A stretch of DNA of 42,297 bases from Bradyrhizobium oropedii (GCF_020889685.1 NZ_JACMYO010000064.1:1-42297); one strand, 5' to 3'. Counted from the first letter of the stretch, positions 8,481 to 16,642 are shown. Notes: generated from the sequence alone by a model not told the origin. Translations and numbers: made by a program.

Positions 8481-9611
8481 TTAGGCGGCCGCATCGAGCT
8501 GGGCATAGCGCAGCACGTGGTAGGCGGGATCGCCGAACTGGATGTTGATGGAGGAAATCCGCTTGAAGTAATGGCCGACATTGAGCTCGTCGGTCATGCC
8601 CATGCCACCATGCAGCTGCACGGCCTGGTCCGCGACGAACTTGCCGGCATAGCCGATCTTGGATTTGGCGCCTGAAGCCAACCGGGAGACGCCGGCCTCG
8701 TCGTCCCTGAGACTGAGGCTGAGATGCTGCATCAGGGACAGCGTCTCCTGATGCGCGATGAACATGTCGACCATCCGGTGCTGCAGCACCTGGAAGCTAC
8801 CGATCGTGACGCCGAACTGCTTGCGCGTCTTGGAATAGTCCAGCGTCGCGGCGTTCAACTCGCCGATCGCGCCGACCGCCTCGGCGCAGAGCGCGCCGAT
8901 CGCGTGGTTGCGACAGGCTTCCAGCGCTTTGACGCCCTCGCCTTCCTTGCCGAGCAATTCCCCGCGCACGCCGCGCAGGCTGATCTCGGCCGCCCGGCGA
9001 CCATCGATGGTCCCGAAGCTTTGCAGATCGAGATTGGCGGCACGGCGATCGACCACGAACAGGCTGACGCCGCCACGATCGTGGCGATGGCCCGAGGTCC
9101 GCGCGGAGACGATCAGGTAATCCGCCCACGGCGCGGCCATCACAGCCGTCTTCTCGCCGGTCAGCACATAGCCGTCGCCGTCCCGGCGCGCCGTGGTGGT
9201 GACCGTCGCGAGATCGAACCGCGAGCCCTTCTCGGTCCAGGCCAGCGCCCAGAGCTTTGACCCTGCGATGATGTCGGCAATGAAGGCCCGCTTCTGCGCG
9301 TCAGACCCAACCTGCTCGACCAGGCCGCCGGCAACCACGACCGTCTCGACGAACGGCTCCACGACGAGATGCCGGCCGAACTCCTGCATGATGATCATGG
9401 TCGACAGCGGCCCACCGCCGAGCCCGCCGACTGCTTCCGAAAACGGCGCGGCCAGCAGGCCGAGCTCCGCAAAAGCGGCCCATTGCTCGCGGCCAATGCC
9501 GTCCTCGCTCGCAACGATCTTGCGACGGGCGTCGAAATCATATTGATCCCGCAGCAGCCGCTGTACGCTGGACCGCAACAATTCCTGCTCTTCCGTGAAC
9601 TGGATATCCAT
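8481..9611 (-). CDS. Acyl-CoA dehydrogenase, small-subunit type
   Basis: A 376-residue FAD-dependent acyl-CoA dehydrogenase. The N-terminal helix starts MDIQFTEEQELLRSSVQ, the FAD region has WALAWTEKGSRFDLATV and the C-terminal domain has QLHGGMGMTDELNVGHYFKR. The canonical catalytic glutamate of medium-chain enzymes (in IYEG) has no equivalent. It follows another acyl-CoA dehydrogenase gene by 21 bp. Adjacent unequal pairs of this kind are known as heteromeric enzymes (pimeloyl-CoA dehydrogenase PimC/PimD, mycobacterial steroid FadE pairs), so it may be the partner subunit of the 9633-10814 product. That assembly is inferred. Confidence 0.9.
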   Translation of the reverse strand: MDIQFTEEQELLRSSVQRLLRDQYDFDARRKIVASEDGIGREQWAAFAELGLLAAPFSEAVGGLGGGPLSTMIIMQEFGRHLVVEPFVETVVVAGGLVEQVGSDAQKRAFIADIIAGSKLWALAWTEKGSRFDLATVTTTARRDGDGYVLTGEKTAVMAAPWADYLIVSARTSGHRHDRGGVSLFVVDRRAANLDLQSFGTIDGRRAAEISLRGVRGELLGKEGEGVKALEACRNHAIGALCAEAVGAIGELNAATLDYSKTRKQFGVTIGSFQVLQHRMVDMFIAHQETLSLMQHLSLSLRDDEAGVSRLASGAKSKIGYAGKFVADQAVQLHGGMGMTDELNVGHYFKRISSINIQFGDPAYHVLRYAQLDAAA

Positions 9612-9632
9612 CGGATCCTCGTTGCCTTGTAG

Positions 9633-10814
9633 CTAAAGACCAAGCACCGCTTTCGCGATGATGTTGCGCTGGATCTCGTTCGATCCGCCGTAGATCGAGA
9701 GCTTGCGCGAGTTCAGATATTTCTCCGACGCCGTGTGGCCGTAGTCCGGGCCCGGCATGAAGTGGTTGGCGCTGATCGGATGCTCGCGGATCGCAAGCCC
9801 GTAATTGCCGATCGCCCGATGCGTCAGCTCGGTAATGTTCTGGAAGATCTCGGTGCCGCGAATCTTGAACAATGACGCCGCAGGTCCGGGGTCGATGCCG
9901 CGCGCCATCTGGGCGACGACGCGCAACTCCGTTGCCTCCAGCGCCAGCACGTCGAGCTCGACACGGGCGATGTCCCTGATGAATTCGAGATGGGCCGGAT
10001 CGTCTTCCGGGATCTCGGCCTTCACGATCTTTTTCAACCGGCTGATATAGCGCGTGGAGCGGCCGATGCCGGCCATGCTGGTGCGTTCATTGCCGAGCAG
10101 GAACTTGGCGTAGGTCCAGCCCTTGCTCTCTTCGCCGATCAGGTTCTCGGCAGGGACGCGGACATCCTCCAGGAAGACGTCGTTGACCTCGTGCGAGCCG
10201 TCGATGGTGATGATCGGGCGCACGGTGACGCCCGGCGACTTCATGTCGATCAAGAGGAACGAGATGCCGGACTGCGGCTTGGCCGTGGGATCGGTGCGGA
10301 CCAGGCAGAATATCCAGTCGGCATGCTGCGCCAGCGTGGTCCAGGTCTTGTGACCGTTGACGATGTAGTGGTCGCCGTCGCGCACCGCCTTGGTGCGAAC
10401 GGTGGCGAGGTCGGAGCCGGAGCCCGGCTCCGAATAGCCCTGGCACCACCAGTCCTCGCCGGAGAGGATGCGCGGCAAGAACTTCTGCTTCTGCGCGTCG
10501 TTGCCGAAGGTGTAGATCACCGGCCCGACCATGGTGACGCTGAACGCCAATGGCGGCATCGTGCCGGCGCGCGTCGTCTCCTGCTCAAAGATGAAGCGGC
10601 GGGTGATCGACCAGCCGGGCCCGCCATATTGCTTCGGCCAGAGCGGCGCGATCCAGCCCTTGTTGTGCAGGATGCGATGCCACAGCAGCATCTGCTCCTT
10701 GGAGAGATCGGTCTCCGGATTGGCGACGCGCATCTCCTCCGGATATTTGTCCTTGATGAACGCGCGAACCTCGTCGCGAAACGCCGCATCGTCAGGGGAT
10801 AGCGCGAGCTCCAT
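9633..10814 (-). CDS. Acyl-CoA dehydrogenase, large-subunit type
   Basis: A 393-residue acyl-CoA dehydrogenase. It starts MELALSPDDAAFRDEVRAFIKD, has WCQGYSEPGSGSDLATV for FAD binding near 137-153 and ends with SIYGGSNEIQRNIIAKAVLGL. The glutamate that acts as base in classical enzymes (IYEG) is a glycine here (IYGG), which is common in heteromeric and steroid/dicarboxylate-type dehydrogenases. It introduces the alpha-beta double bond in an acyl-CoA and passes electrons to electron-transfer flavoprotein. It lies 12 bp after the SDR gene and 21 bp before the second dehydrogenase in the operon. Confidence 0.92.
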   Translation of the reverse strand: MELALSPDDAAFRDEVRAFIKDKYPEEMRVANPETDLSKEQMLLWHRILHNKGWIAPLWPKQYGGPGWSITRRFIFEQETTRAGTMPPLAFSVTMVGPVIYTFGNDAQKQKFLPRILSGEDWWCQGYSEPGSGSDLATVRTKAVRDGDHYIVNGHKTWTTLAQHADWIFCLVRTDPTAKPQSGISFLLIDMKSPGVTVRPIITIDGSHEVNDVFLEDVRVPAENLIGEESKGWTYAKFLLGNERTSMAGIGRSTRYISRLKKIVKAEIPEDDPAHLEFIRDIARVELDVLALEATELRVVAQMARGIDPGPAASLFKIRGTEIFQNITELTHRAIGNYGLAIREHPISANHFMPGPDYGHTASEKYLNSRKLSIYGGSNEIQRNIIAKAVLGL

Positions 10815-10826
10815 TTCCGATGCTCC

Positions 10827-11564
10827 CTACCACTTCTCGCCGAAGGGCCGGATTTCCAGCTCGAAGGTCCAGGCGCTCTTCGGCTGCTGGTAGAGTTGCC
10901 AGTATGACGCAGCGACCGAGGCCGGCGGCATCAGCAGATCGGGATCGTCGAGCGCGTTCGGGCCGAGCGCCTCGATGCGGCGTTGCCGCACCCATTCGGT
11001 GTCGACGCCGGAGTCGATAATCAGATGCGCGACATGGATGTTCTTCGGCCCGAGCTCGCGCGCCATTGCCTGCGCCACCGCGCGCAGGCCGAACTTGGCG
11101 CTGGCAAAGGCCGCATAGCCGCTGCCGCCACGCAACGACGCGGTTGCGCCGGTGAAGAAGATGTTGCCCTCGCCGCGTGCCGTCATCAACCGCGCCGCTT
11201 CGCGTCCGGCCAGGAAGCCGGAGTAGCAGGCCATCTCCCAGACCTTGCGGAACACGCGCTCGGTGGTCTCGAGAATCGGGAAATTGACGTTGGCGCCGAT
11301 ATTGAAGATGCAGACCTCCAGCGGCGCGTGCTTGTCGGCGTCGTTGAGGAACGCAGTGATCTCCTCCTCCTTGCGCGCATCGAGCGAGCGCGCATGGATT
11401 TCGCCGCCGGCGGCTTCGATCTCCTTGACCAGCGGCGCGAGCTTGTCGCCGTTGCGGCGGCCGGCAAAGACCGTAAAGCCCTCGGAGGCGAACTTCTTGG
11501 CGATCTCGCCACCGATGAAATCACCGGCACCAATGACGGCCACCGTCTTGTTTCTCTTCTGCAT
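10827..11564 (-). CDS. SDR-family oxidoreductase with Phe at the catalytic Tyr position
   Basis: A 245-residue short-chain dehydrogenase/reductase. The dinucleotide-binding glycine motif is IGAGDFIGGEIA at residues 11-22. The active-site motif reads FASAK at 153-157 instead of YxxxK; a tyrosine three residues earlier (Y150) is not at the standard spacing. The C-terminus ends EIRPFGEKW, matching the paralogue at 2697-3398. It sits between the acyl-CoA synthetase (51 bp upstream) and the acyl-CoA dehydrogenase pair (12 bp downstream), where a 3-hydroxyacyl-CoA dehydrogenase would be expected. Given the missing tyrosine, catalysis should not be assumed. Confidence 0.82.
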   Translation of the reverse strand: MQKRNKTVAVIGAGDFIGGEIAKKFASEGFTVFAGRRNGDKLAPLVKEIEAAGGEIHARSLDARKEEEITAFLNDADKHAPLEVCIFNIGANVNFPILETTERVFRKVWEMACYSGFLAGREAARLMTARGEGNIFFTGATASLRGGSGYAAFASAKFGLRAVAQAMARELGPKNIHVAHLIIDSGVDTEWVRQRRIEALGPNALDDPDLLMPPASVAASYWQLYQQPKSAWTFELEIRPFGEKW

Positions 11565-11615
11565 GGTGTACTCCGGTCTTGTTCGAGTGAACTGGCTTGC
11601 GGCGACGGCTCAGCC

Positions 11616-13163
11616 TCAGCTGCGCAGCGACTCCGCCAGCTTGTGCTTCAGAAGCTTGCCCGTCGATGTCGCGGGCAGCGCGTCCATGAGGATAATCTCC
11701 GACGGACGCTTGTACGAGGTCAGTTGCGGAGCAACATGGGCCATCAGGTCCTGCACCGTCGCCGTCGAGCCCTTGATCAGCTGCACGAAGGCGACGACCT
11801 CCTCATTGCCCTCGACCGACCGGCCGACCACGGCGCACTGCACCACGGCGTCGTGCGTGCTCAGCACGGCCTCGATCTCGGCCGGATAGACATTGAACCC
11901 GGAGCGGATGATCATCTCCTTGGTGCGCCCCACAATGTAGAGGGCGTCATTCTCGAAGCGGGCCAGATCGCCGGTGTTGAACCAGCCGTCGGGATCGATC
12001 GCCTTGGCGGTCAGATCCGGCGCACGGTAATAGCCGCGCATCACGTTGGGGCCGCGGACGTGGAGTTCACCGACTTCGCCTGATGCAACCGGCTTGAGGT
12101 CGCGGCCAACCAGTCGCGCCTCGATGCCCGCCATGACGGTGCCGACCGCGTGGTCGGCCCGCGGATTGTCGGGCCGGACGCCCGAGATTCCCGGCGAGCA
12201 TTCGGTGATGCCGTAGCCGTTGAGCAGCGGCAGGCCGAGTTCCTGCTCCACCCGGGATTTGAGATCGAGATCGAGCGGCGCGCCGGCCACCGAGATCACG
12301 CGCAACCGGCCGCGATCGAGCCTCGGCAGGCCGGCATTGCGGCGGTATTCGAGTAGGCGCTGATAGGTGGCCGGCACACCATTGAGGATCGTGATGCCTT
12401 CCTCGGCCATCGCCTTGACCAGCGCGGCCGGATCGTATTTGGCCACCAGACGCACGGTTGCGCCGACCATCAAGGTCATCGTCAGCAGCGAGATGCCGAC
12501 GATATGCGAGATCGGCAGCACGCAATACTGCACGTCATCGGCCGACATCTTGCGGAAGCCCGCGGTGCCCCGGGCGCTGAACAGCAGATTGCGATGGGTC
12601 AGCATCACGCCTTTCGGCGCGCCCGTGGTGCCGGACGTGTAGATCAGAACCGCGACCTGGTTGGCGCCGTCGGCCTCGACCGGCTCGGCCACGGTTGCCA
12701 GGTTCAGGCCGGTGACGGCGATGCCGCGAAGCGGGCCGACGTCCTGCACGGCAGCTTCGTAGCGCGCGGCATGGGTAGCCGCCTCCTGCGAGACGTCAGC
12801 GGTGAGCAACACGCGGCGGGCGCCGCTGTGATCCCTGATCTGATCCAGCTCGCGCAGCGACAGCCGCGGGTTGACCACGATCGACCAGACATCGAGCCGG
12901 CTCGCCGCCAGCAGCAGGCAGGCCAACGGAATCGAATTCTCGCTCACGATCATCATGCGGTCGCCGGCGCGGATGCCCAGCGCCTGCAATGCCTCGGCGA
13001 CGCGGCCGACCGTCTCATCGAGCTCGCGGTAGCTCAGCCGCATCTTGTCGTCGACCAGCGCCGGATGATCCGGCGTCGCCACCACGTGGTGATCCATCAC
13101 CTCATGGATGCGGTTCGGCAAGCCTTCCACACTTCCTTCAACAATCTGGGTCGACGCCTGCAC
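11616..13163 (-). CDS. Acyl-CoA synthetase (AMP-binding, class I adenylate-forming)
   Basis: A 515-residue adenylate-forming enzyme. The P-loop-like AMP motif YTSGTTGAPKGVMLTH lies around 173-188, the A5 motif NGYGITECSPG near 315, the A7 motif GWFNTGDLA near 395, the hinge GRTKEMIIRSGFNVYPAEIE near 411-430, and the catalytic lysine in PATSTGKLLKHKL close to the C-terminus. It activates a carboxylic acid with ATP and CoA, the entry reaction of the operon. Substrate class is not deducible: medium/long-chain fatty acids, aromatic acids and alicyclic acids are all possible. It is the second gene of the operon, 53 bp after the isomerase gene. Confidence 0.9.
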   Translation of the reverse strand: MQASTQIVEGSVEGLPNRIHEVMDHHVVATPDHPALVDDKMRLSYRELDETVGRVAEALQALGIRAGDRMMIVSENSIPLACLLLAASRLDVWSIVVNPRLSLRELDQIRDHSGARRVLLTADVSQEAATHAARYEAAVQDVGPLRGIAVTGLNLATVAEPVEADGANQVAVLIYTSGTTGAPKGVMLTHRNLLFSARGTAGFRKMSADDVQYCVLPISHIVGISLLTMTLMVGATVRLVAKYDPAALVKAMAEEGITILNGVPATYQRLLEYRRNAGLPRLDRGRLRVISVAGAPLDLDLKSRVEQELGLPLLNGYGITECSPGISGVRPDNPRADHAVGTVMAGIEARLVGRDLKPVASGEVGELHVRGPNVMRGYYRAPDLTAKAIDPDGWFNTGDLARFENDALYIVGRTKEMIIRSGFNVYPAEIEAVLSTHDAVVQCAVVGRSVEGNEEVVAFVQLIKGSTATVQDLMAHVAPQLTSYKRPSEIILMDALPATSTGKLLKHKLAESLRS

Positions 13164-13216
13164 TGAAACCTCCCTGTCGCAGCCCTTTGGGCTTGTTGTG
13201 TTGAGGAATTTCCCGC

Positions 13217-13855
13217 TCAGGCGGTCTTGCGCCGCACCGCGGCCAATTGCGCGACGATCTCTTCCTCGACCTCGCGCACCTTGTCCTTGCCGAAGAAGAT
13301 CTCGCTGCCGACGTAGAAGGTCGGCGACCCGAACGAGCCGCGCGCGACCGCGTCGCTGGTGTTCTCGATCAGCTTCTTCTTGACGTCATCCTGCTGGGCT
13401 CGGGCGATGATGCGGTTGATATCGAGGCCGGAGGACAGGAACGCCTCACGGAACACCTGCGGATCGTCCATCTTCTTGGGCTCGGACCACATGTGGTGAT
13501 AGGCGGCGCGGAAATAGGGCTCGAACAACCCCTCGAAATCGGCCGCGATGACGCCGCGCATCAGCATCAGCGTATTGACCGGAAAGAACGGGTTCGTCTT
13601 GAACGTCGTGATGTTGTGGCGGCGCAGGAAGCGCTCGGTTTCGAGCGCGTTGTACTCCGGCTTGTTCTTGATCCCGCGCAGCGACTCGCCGGGCGACATG
13701 TTGCCGGTCGCCTTGTAGACGCCGCCGAGCAGCACCGGGATGTAGTCGAACTTCACGCCGGTGCGCTTCTCGATATCCGGCAGTGCGAGCTCGGCGAGAT
13801 AGGCGTTCGGACTTCCGAAATCGAAATGGAATTCGACTTTGAGCGGAGCAGCCAT
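13217..13855 (-). CDS. 2-hydroxychromene-2-carboxylate isomerase family (DsbA-fold) protein
   Basis: A 212-residue protein of the DsbA-like/GST-kappa superfamily. It begins MAAPLKVEFHFDFGSPNAYLA; the serine in FGSP is where HCCA isomerases have their catalytic/glutathione-activating serine. The C-terminal FGSPTFYVGSEIFFGKDKVREVEE is the usual end of the fold. The frame could start at 13963, but that position lies upstream of the promoter at 13917-13944, while 13855 follows an AAGGGAAGGG ribosome site, so 13855 is preferred. It is the first gene of the 12-gene operon. HCCA isomerases act in polyaromatic degradation using glutathione; relatives act as glutathione transferases, so the real substrate is open. 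Confidence 0.87.
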   Translation of the reverse strand: MAAPLKVEFHFDFGSPNAYLAELALPDIEKRTGVKFDYIPVLLGGVYKATGNMSPGESLRGIKNKPEYNALETERFLRRHNITTFKTNPFFPVNTLMLMRGVIAADFEGLFEPYFRAAYHHMWSEPKKMDDPQVFREAFLSSGLDINRIIARAQQDDVKKKLIENTSDAVARGSFGSPTFYVGSEIFFGKDKVREVEEEIVAQLAAVRRKTA

Positions 13856-13916
13856 GGAACGCCCTTCCCTTCGATTGGCAACGGCCGTCAGCCTGGCCGG
13901 GTTGATCATGGCCGCG

Positions 13917-13944
13917 ACCATAAGTTCTATTTTAGAACTGTCAA
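13917..13944 (-). promoter_or_regulatory. Promoter of the catabolic operon with palindromic operator
   Basis: Reading the minus strand, a perfect -35 (TTGACA, 13944-13939) is followed after 16 bp by TATGGT (13922-13917). The spacer is filled exactly by the perfect palindrome AGTTCTA-TTT-TAGAACT (13923-13939 on the plus strand). The expected start of transcription is near 13910, about 55 bases before the isomerase ATG at 13855. A regulator bound to the palindrome would block RNA polymerase. Confidence 0.75.
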
Positions 13945-13996
13945 TATGATATTTATCATCCAATGGCTGACTTGCAGCCGATTTGCAGGCATCCTA

Positions 13997-14026
13997 TTGA
14001 AATGACGTAAGTTCTGTTTTAGAATT
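13997..14026 (+). promoter_or_regulatory. Promoter of the HxlR gene with a second copy of the operator
   Basis: TTGAAA (13997-14002), a 17-bp spacer and TAGAAT (14020-14025) form a near-consensus promoter. The -10 lies in the right arm of AGTTCTG-TTT-TAGAATT (14010-14026), an imperfect copy of the palindrome at 13923-13939. The two palindrome centres are 87 bp apart. This arrangement predicts autoregulation. Confidence 0.7.
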
Positions 14027-14053
14027 TGATTTGCGTGACTGCAGGAGACGCTG

Positions 14054-14566
14054 ATGAAATGGGATACCCTCGAGGAGGAGCCGTGCTCGCTGGCCCGCAC
14101 GGTCGCGGTGATCGGCGACCGCTGGAGCCTCTTGATCCTGCGCGAGTGCTTCTTGCGCATCCGCAGGTTCGATGACTTCCAGGCATCGCTCGGCATCACA
14201 CGGCATCTGCTCGCCGACCGGCTGAAGAAGCTGGTGCGCTTCGGCGTGCTGCGCAAGATTCCCTATCAGGAGGCGCCGAAGCGCTACGAGTACATCCTGA
14301 CCCAGAAGGGCCTCGATCTCTATCCGATCATCATGTCGATCGTGCACTGGGGCAACGTCCACATGGTCGACGCGCGCGGCCGGCCGTTGCTGCACGAACA
14401 CAAGACCTGCGGGAAGATGTTCGACCCTGTCATGGTCTGCTCGGAATGCGGCGAGCCGCTGAGCGCGAAGCACGTCCACGTGCATCCTGGCCCCGGCGCC
14501 CGGCGATCGTCGCCGGTGCACGCCAGCGCGCGGGAGCGCACCAAGAGAAGCGCGGAGTCGGCCTAG
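14054..14566 (+). CDS. HxlR-family transcriptional regulator with C-terminal cysteine cluster
   Basis: A 170-residue protein. Residues 10-95 are a HxlR winged helix: CSLARTVAVIGDRWSLLILRE, then FDDFQASLGITRHLLADRLKKL as the recognition region, and RYEYILTQKGLDLYPII as the wing and following helix. After this domain come C119, C129 and C132 with nearby histidines (HEHKTCG, CSECGEPL), resembling a small zinc-ribbon or redox site beyond the minimal family length of about 110 residues. An AGGAG site (14043-14047) precedes the ATG. It is divergent from the catabolic operon and shares the intergenic region holding two matching palindromes, so it is the likely local regulator. The ligand is probably an operon substrate or CoA ester (inferred). 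Confidence 0.88.
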   Translation: MKWDTLEEEPCSLARTVAVIGDRWSLLILRECFLRIRRFDDFQASLGITRHLLADRLKKLVRFGVLRKIPYQEAPKRYEYILTQKGLDLYPIIMSIVHWGNVHMVDARGRPLLHEHKTCGKMFDPVMVCSECGEPLSAKHVHVHPGPGARRSSPVHASARERTKRSAESA

Positions 14567-14617
14567 ACTGTCCTTGCAGGACCGGCGCCTCGAGCGGCGG
14601 GTTCACAGCCGCTGATT

Positions 14618-15493
14618 TCAGTGTGACGGCGCAGCCATCAATTCGACACTGCCGCCGAGCAGGCAACCGACAGGACGGCCGCCGGCGAAGCCGATGCGGA
14701 CGCGAATTTCCGAGAGGCGCCCCATCGCCCTGCCTTGCAGGATTCGGATCTCCTCGTCATCAGGAGCGACCAGACCGTTGTCGAGCAAGCCGAATGCCAG
14801 TGCCGCGGCCGCAATGCCGGTTGCGGCATCTTCCCGATATCCGGACGAGCGCGGGAATTGCCGCGCCTCGAACAGACGAGCGTCGCGGTCGATCACCGCG
14901 AAGGGATAGAGGCCGGTCGATCCGATCCGGCCGCAGACAGCTTCGACATCCTCGGCTGTGGGATCGAGCGCGTTCAGCGCTTCGGGCGAGCGCATAGGAA
15001 TCAGCGTCTTGATCCGCGACGTGACCGCATTGCAGGGCTTTGCGGCGCCGATCGCATCCGGCCTGACCGCGAGCGCCTGCAGCACATCGTCGCGTTGCGC
15101 ATCGGTGAGCGGAACGGTGTTGCCGGCCGGCTGGGTGATCTGGACACCCGGCTCGCCGTTGCGATCACGGCTGATGAAGCCGGTGACGGGACCGCTGCGC
15201 GTTGAAATCCGGATCGTGTCGCCGGGCAATTTCCCCTGACGCGCAAGCAGCCACAGTGCACCGATGGTGGCGTGGCCGCACATTTCCATTTCGTGGTTCG
15301 GAACGAAGAAGCGGAACGTGGCGTCGAAATCGTCACTCTGCGCCGGCAACACGAAGCCGGACTCGTGACCGTGGCGGCGTGCAACGGCCTGCATATCGGA
15401 CGCGCTCATGCCGCTTGCATCGACCACGATCGGGCAGGGATTGCCGCCCTGCCCATCCACCGTGAACACGCTGACCAGTTCTGCTGTCGTCAT
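14618..15493 (-). CDS. PhzF-family isomerase/epimerase
   Basis: A 291-residue protein from the ATG at 15493; the longer open frame upstream runs into the hydrolase gene and is not used. PhzF-family features are the N-terminal VSVFTVDGQGGNPC, the catalytic glutamate E44 in RRHGHESGFV, FFVPNHEMEMCGHATIGA near 68-85 and a C-terminal-half counterpart DAATGIAAAALAFGLL. PhzF itself isomerises a dihydro-anthranilate in phenazine synthesis, but most homologues have other, mostly unknown substrates, and no phenazine genes are present. It starts 14 bp after the hydrolase gene, so the two probably share a transcript. Confidence 0.88.
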   Translation of the reverse strand: MTTAELVSVFTVDGQGGNPCPIVVDASGMSASDMQAVARRHGHESGFVLPAQSDDFDATFRFFVPNHEMEMCGHATIGALWLLARQGKLPGDTIRISTRSGPVTGFISRDRNGEPGVQITQPAGNTVPLTDAQRDDVLQALAVRPDAIGAAKPCNAVTSRIKTLIPMRSPEALNALDPTAEDVEAVCGRIGSTGLYPFAVIDRDARLFEARQFPRSSGYREDAATGIAAAALAFGLLDNGLVAPDDEEIRILQGRAMGRLSEIRVRIGFAGGRPVGCLLGGSVELMAAPSH

Positions 15494-15507
15494 GATGTCA
15501 TCGGCCC

Positions 15508-16548
15508 CTATTTGACCAGCATCGCGCCGGTTTCCGGATGCTGCAACCAGCCGAGCAGCGCCGCGTGGAAGCGCGCCGGCGCCTGGATTTGCGGCGAATG
15601 GCCGAGATCGGGGAATTCGATCAACTGCGCATGCGGAATCCGCTCCACTGCCTCCTTGCCCAGCACCGGATAATTGCCGAGCGTCTTGCGGATCTCCGGC
15701 GGCGCGGTGTCCTTGGCGATCGCGGTGGTGTCCTTGTCGCCGACGAACAGCAAGGTCGGCGGCTTGATCTGCTCGAATTCGTAGAACACCGGCTGGGTCG
15801 CGATCATGTCGTAGAGCCACGCCGAGCTCGAGGCCACAGCGGCGCGGCCCTCCCCGCGATACATGCCGGCCAGCATCTGCACCCAGGTCTCGTAGGACGG
15901 ATCCCAGGTGTCGGCATAATAGGTGGCGCGCTCATAGGCGCGGATGCTGTCGGCGGTGACGCGGGTCTCGCGCTGCATCCAGCCGTCGAGGCTGAGCCAC
16001 GGCACGCCCTTGGCCTTCCAGTCCTCGAGCCCGATCGGATCGACCAGCACCAGGCGGTCGGTGGCGTCCGGGTACATCAGCGCATAGCGCATCGCCAGCA
16101 TCCCACCGGTCGAGTGGCCGACCATGATCGAATGCTCGATCCCGAGCGAGGCGAGCAGCGCGCGGCTGTTGCCGGCGAGCTGCTGGAAGGTGAATTGATA
16201 GCGTTCCGGCTTGGAGGATTTGCAGAAGCCGATCTGATCCAGCGCGATCACGCGGTAACCGGCGCCGCTGAGCGCCTTGATGGTGCCGTCCCAGGTCGCG
16301 GCACAGAAATTCTTGCCGTGCAGCAGCACCGCGGTCTGGCCGTTCGGCGTCGCCGGCTTGACGTCGAGATAGGCCATGTCGAGCTCCTGCCCCTGCGAGC
16401 TGAAGCGATAGTGCTCGACCGGATAGGGATAATCGAAGCCCTGCAATTCCGGCCCATAAGCGGGCTCGGCGGCCGATTGCGCCCATGCGTTGGACGCACC
16501 GAGCGCTACGGTCGCGGCGACGGCGAAAAATAGTGCTTTCAGATGCAT
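15508..16548 (-). CDS. Exported alpha/beta hydrolase
   Basis: A 346-residue hydrolase from the ATG at 16548. Residues 1-24 are a signal peptide (MHLKALFFAVAATVALG, then AWAQ), which decides against the longer open frame. The alpha/beta-hydrolase core has the HGKNF oxyanion segment near 77, the nucleophile elbow GHSTGG with S146, an acidic residue in LLFVGDKDTTA and the histidine in FPDLGHSPQIQ. It probably acts in the periplasm on an ester, lactone or related bond; the substrate is unknown. It is first in a two-gene unit with the PhzF-like gene. A short inverted repeat (16565-16584) lies just upstream. Confidence 0.87.
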   Translation of the reverse strand: MHLKALFFAVAATVALGASNAWAQSAAEPAYGPELQGFDYPYPVEHYRFSSQGQELDMAYLDVKPATPNGQTAVLLHGKNFCAATWDGTIKALSGAGYRVIALDQIGFCKSSKPERYQFTFQQLAGNSRALLASLGIEHSIMVGHSTGGMLAMRYALMYPDATDRLVLVDPIGLEDWKAKGVPWLSLDGWMQRETRVTADSIRAYERATYYADTWDPSYETWVQMLAGMYRGEGRAAVASSSAWLYDMIATQPVFYEFEQIKPPTLLFVGDKDTTAIAKDTAPPEIRKTLGNYPVLGKEAVERIPHAQLIEFPDLGHSPQIQAPARFHAALLGWLQHPETGAMLVK

Positions 16549-16564
16549 CTCGACGGGTCCAACA

Positions 16565-16584
16565 ATCACGAATGATCTCGTGAT
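16565..16584. promoter_or_regulatory. Inverted repeat upstream of the hydrolase gene
   Basis: ATCACGA-6 bp-TCGTGAT is a perfect 7-bp-arm inverted repeat 17 bp upstream of the hydrolase ATG. The half-site TCGTGAT recurs at 16633-16639 in the same 94-bp intergenic space. It may be an operator or a leader hairpin; no regulator gene is adjacent. Confidence 0.4.
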
Positions 16585-16642
16585 GCCGTAGCCGAACGAA
16601 TGGGCGCCATCCAGCGTCCACCGATGATTTGTTCGTGATCGG

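Noticed and set aside
13856..13963. N-terminal extension of the DsbA-fold isomerase
   Set aside because: It would place the start codon upstream of the operon promoter, and the family fold begins right after the ATG at 13855.
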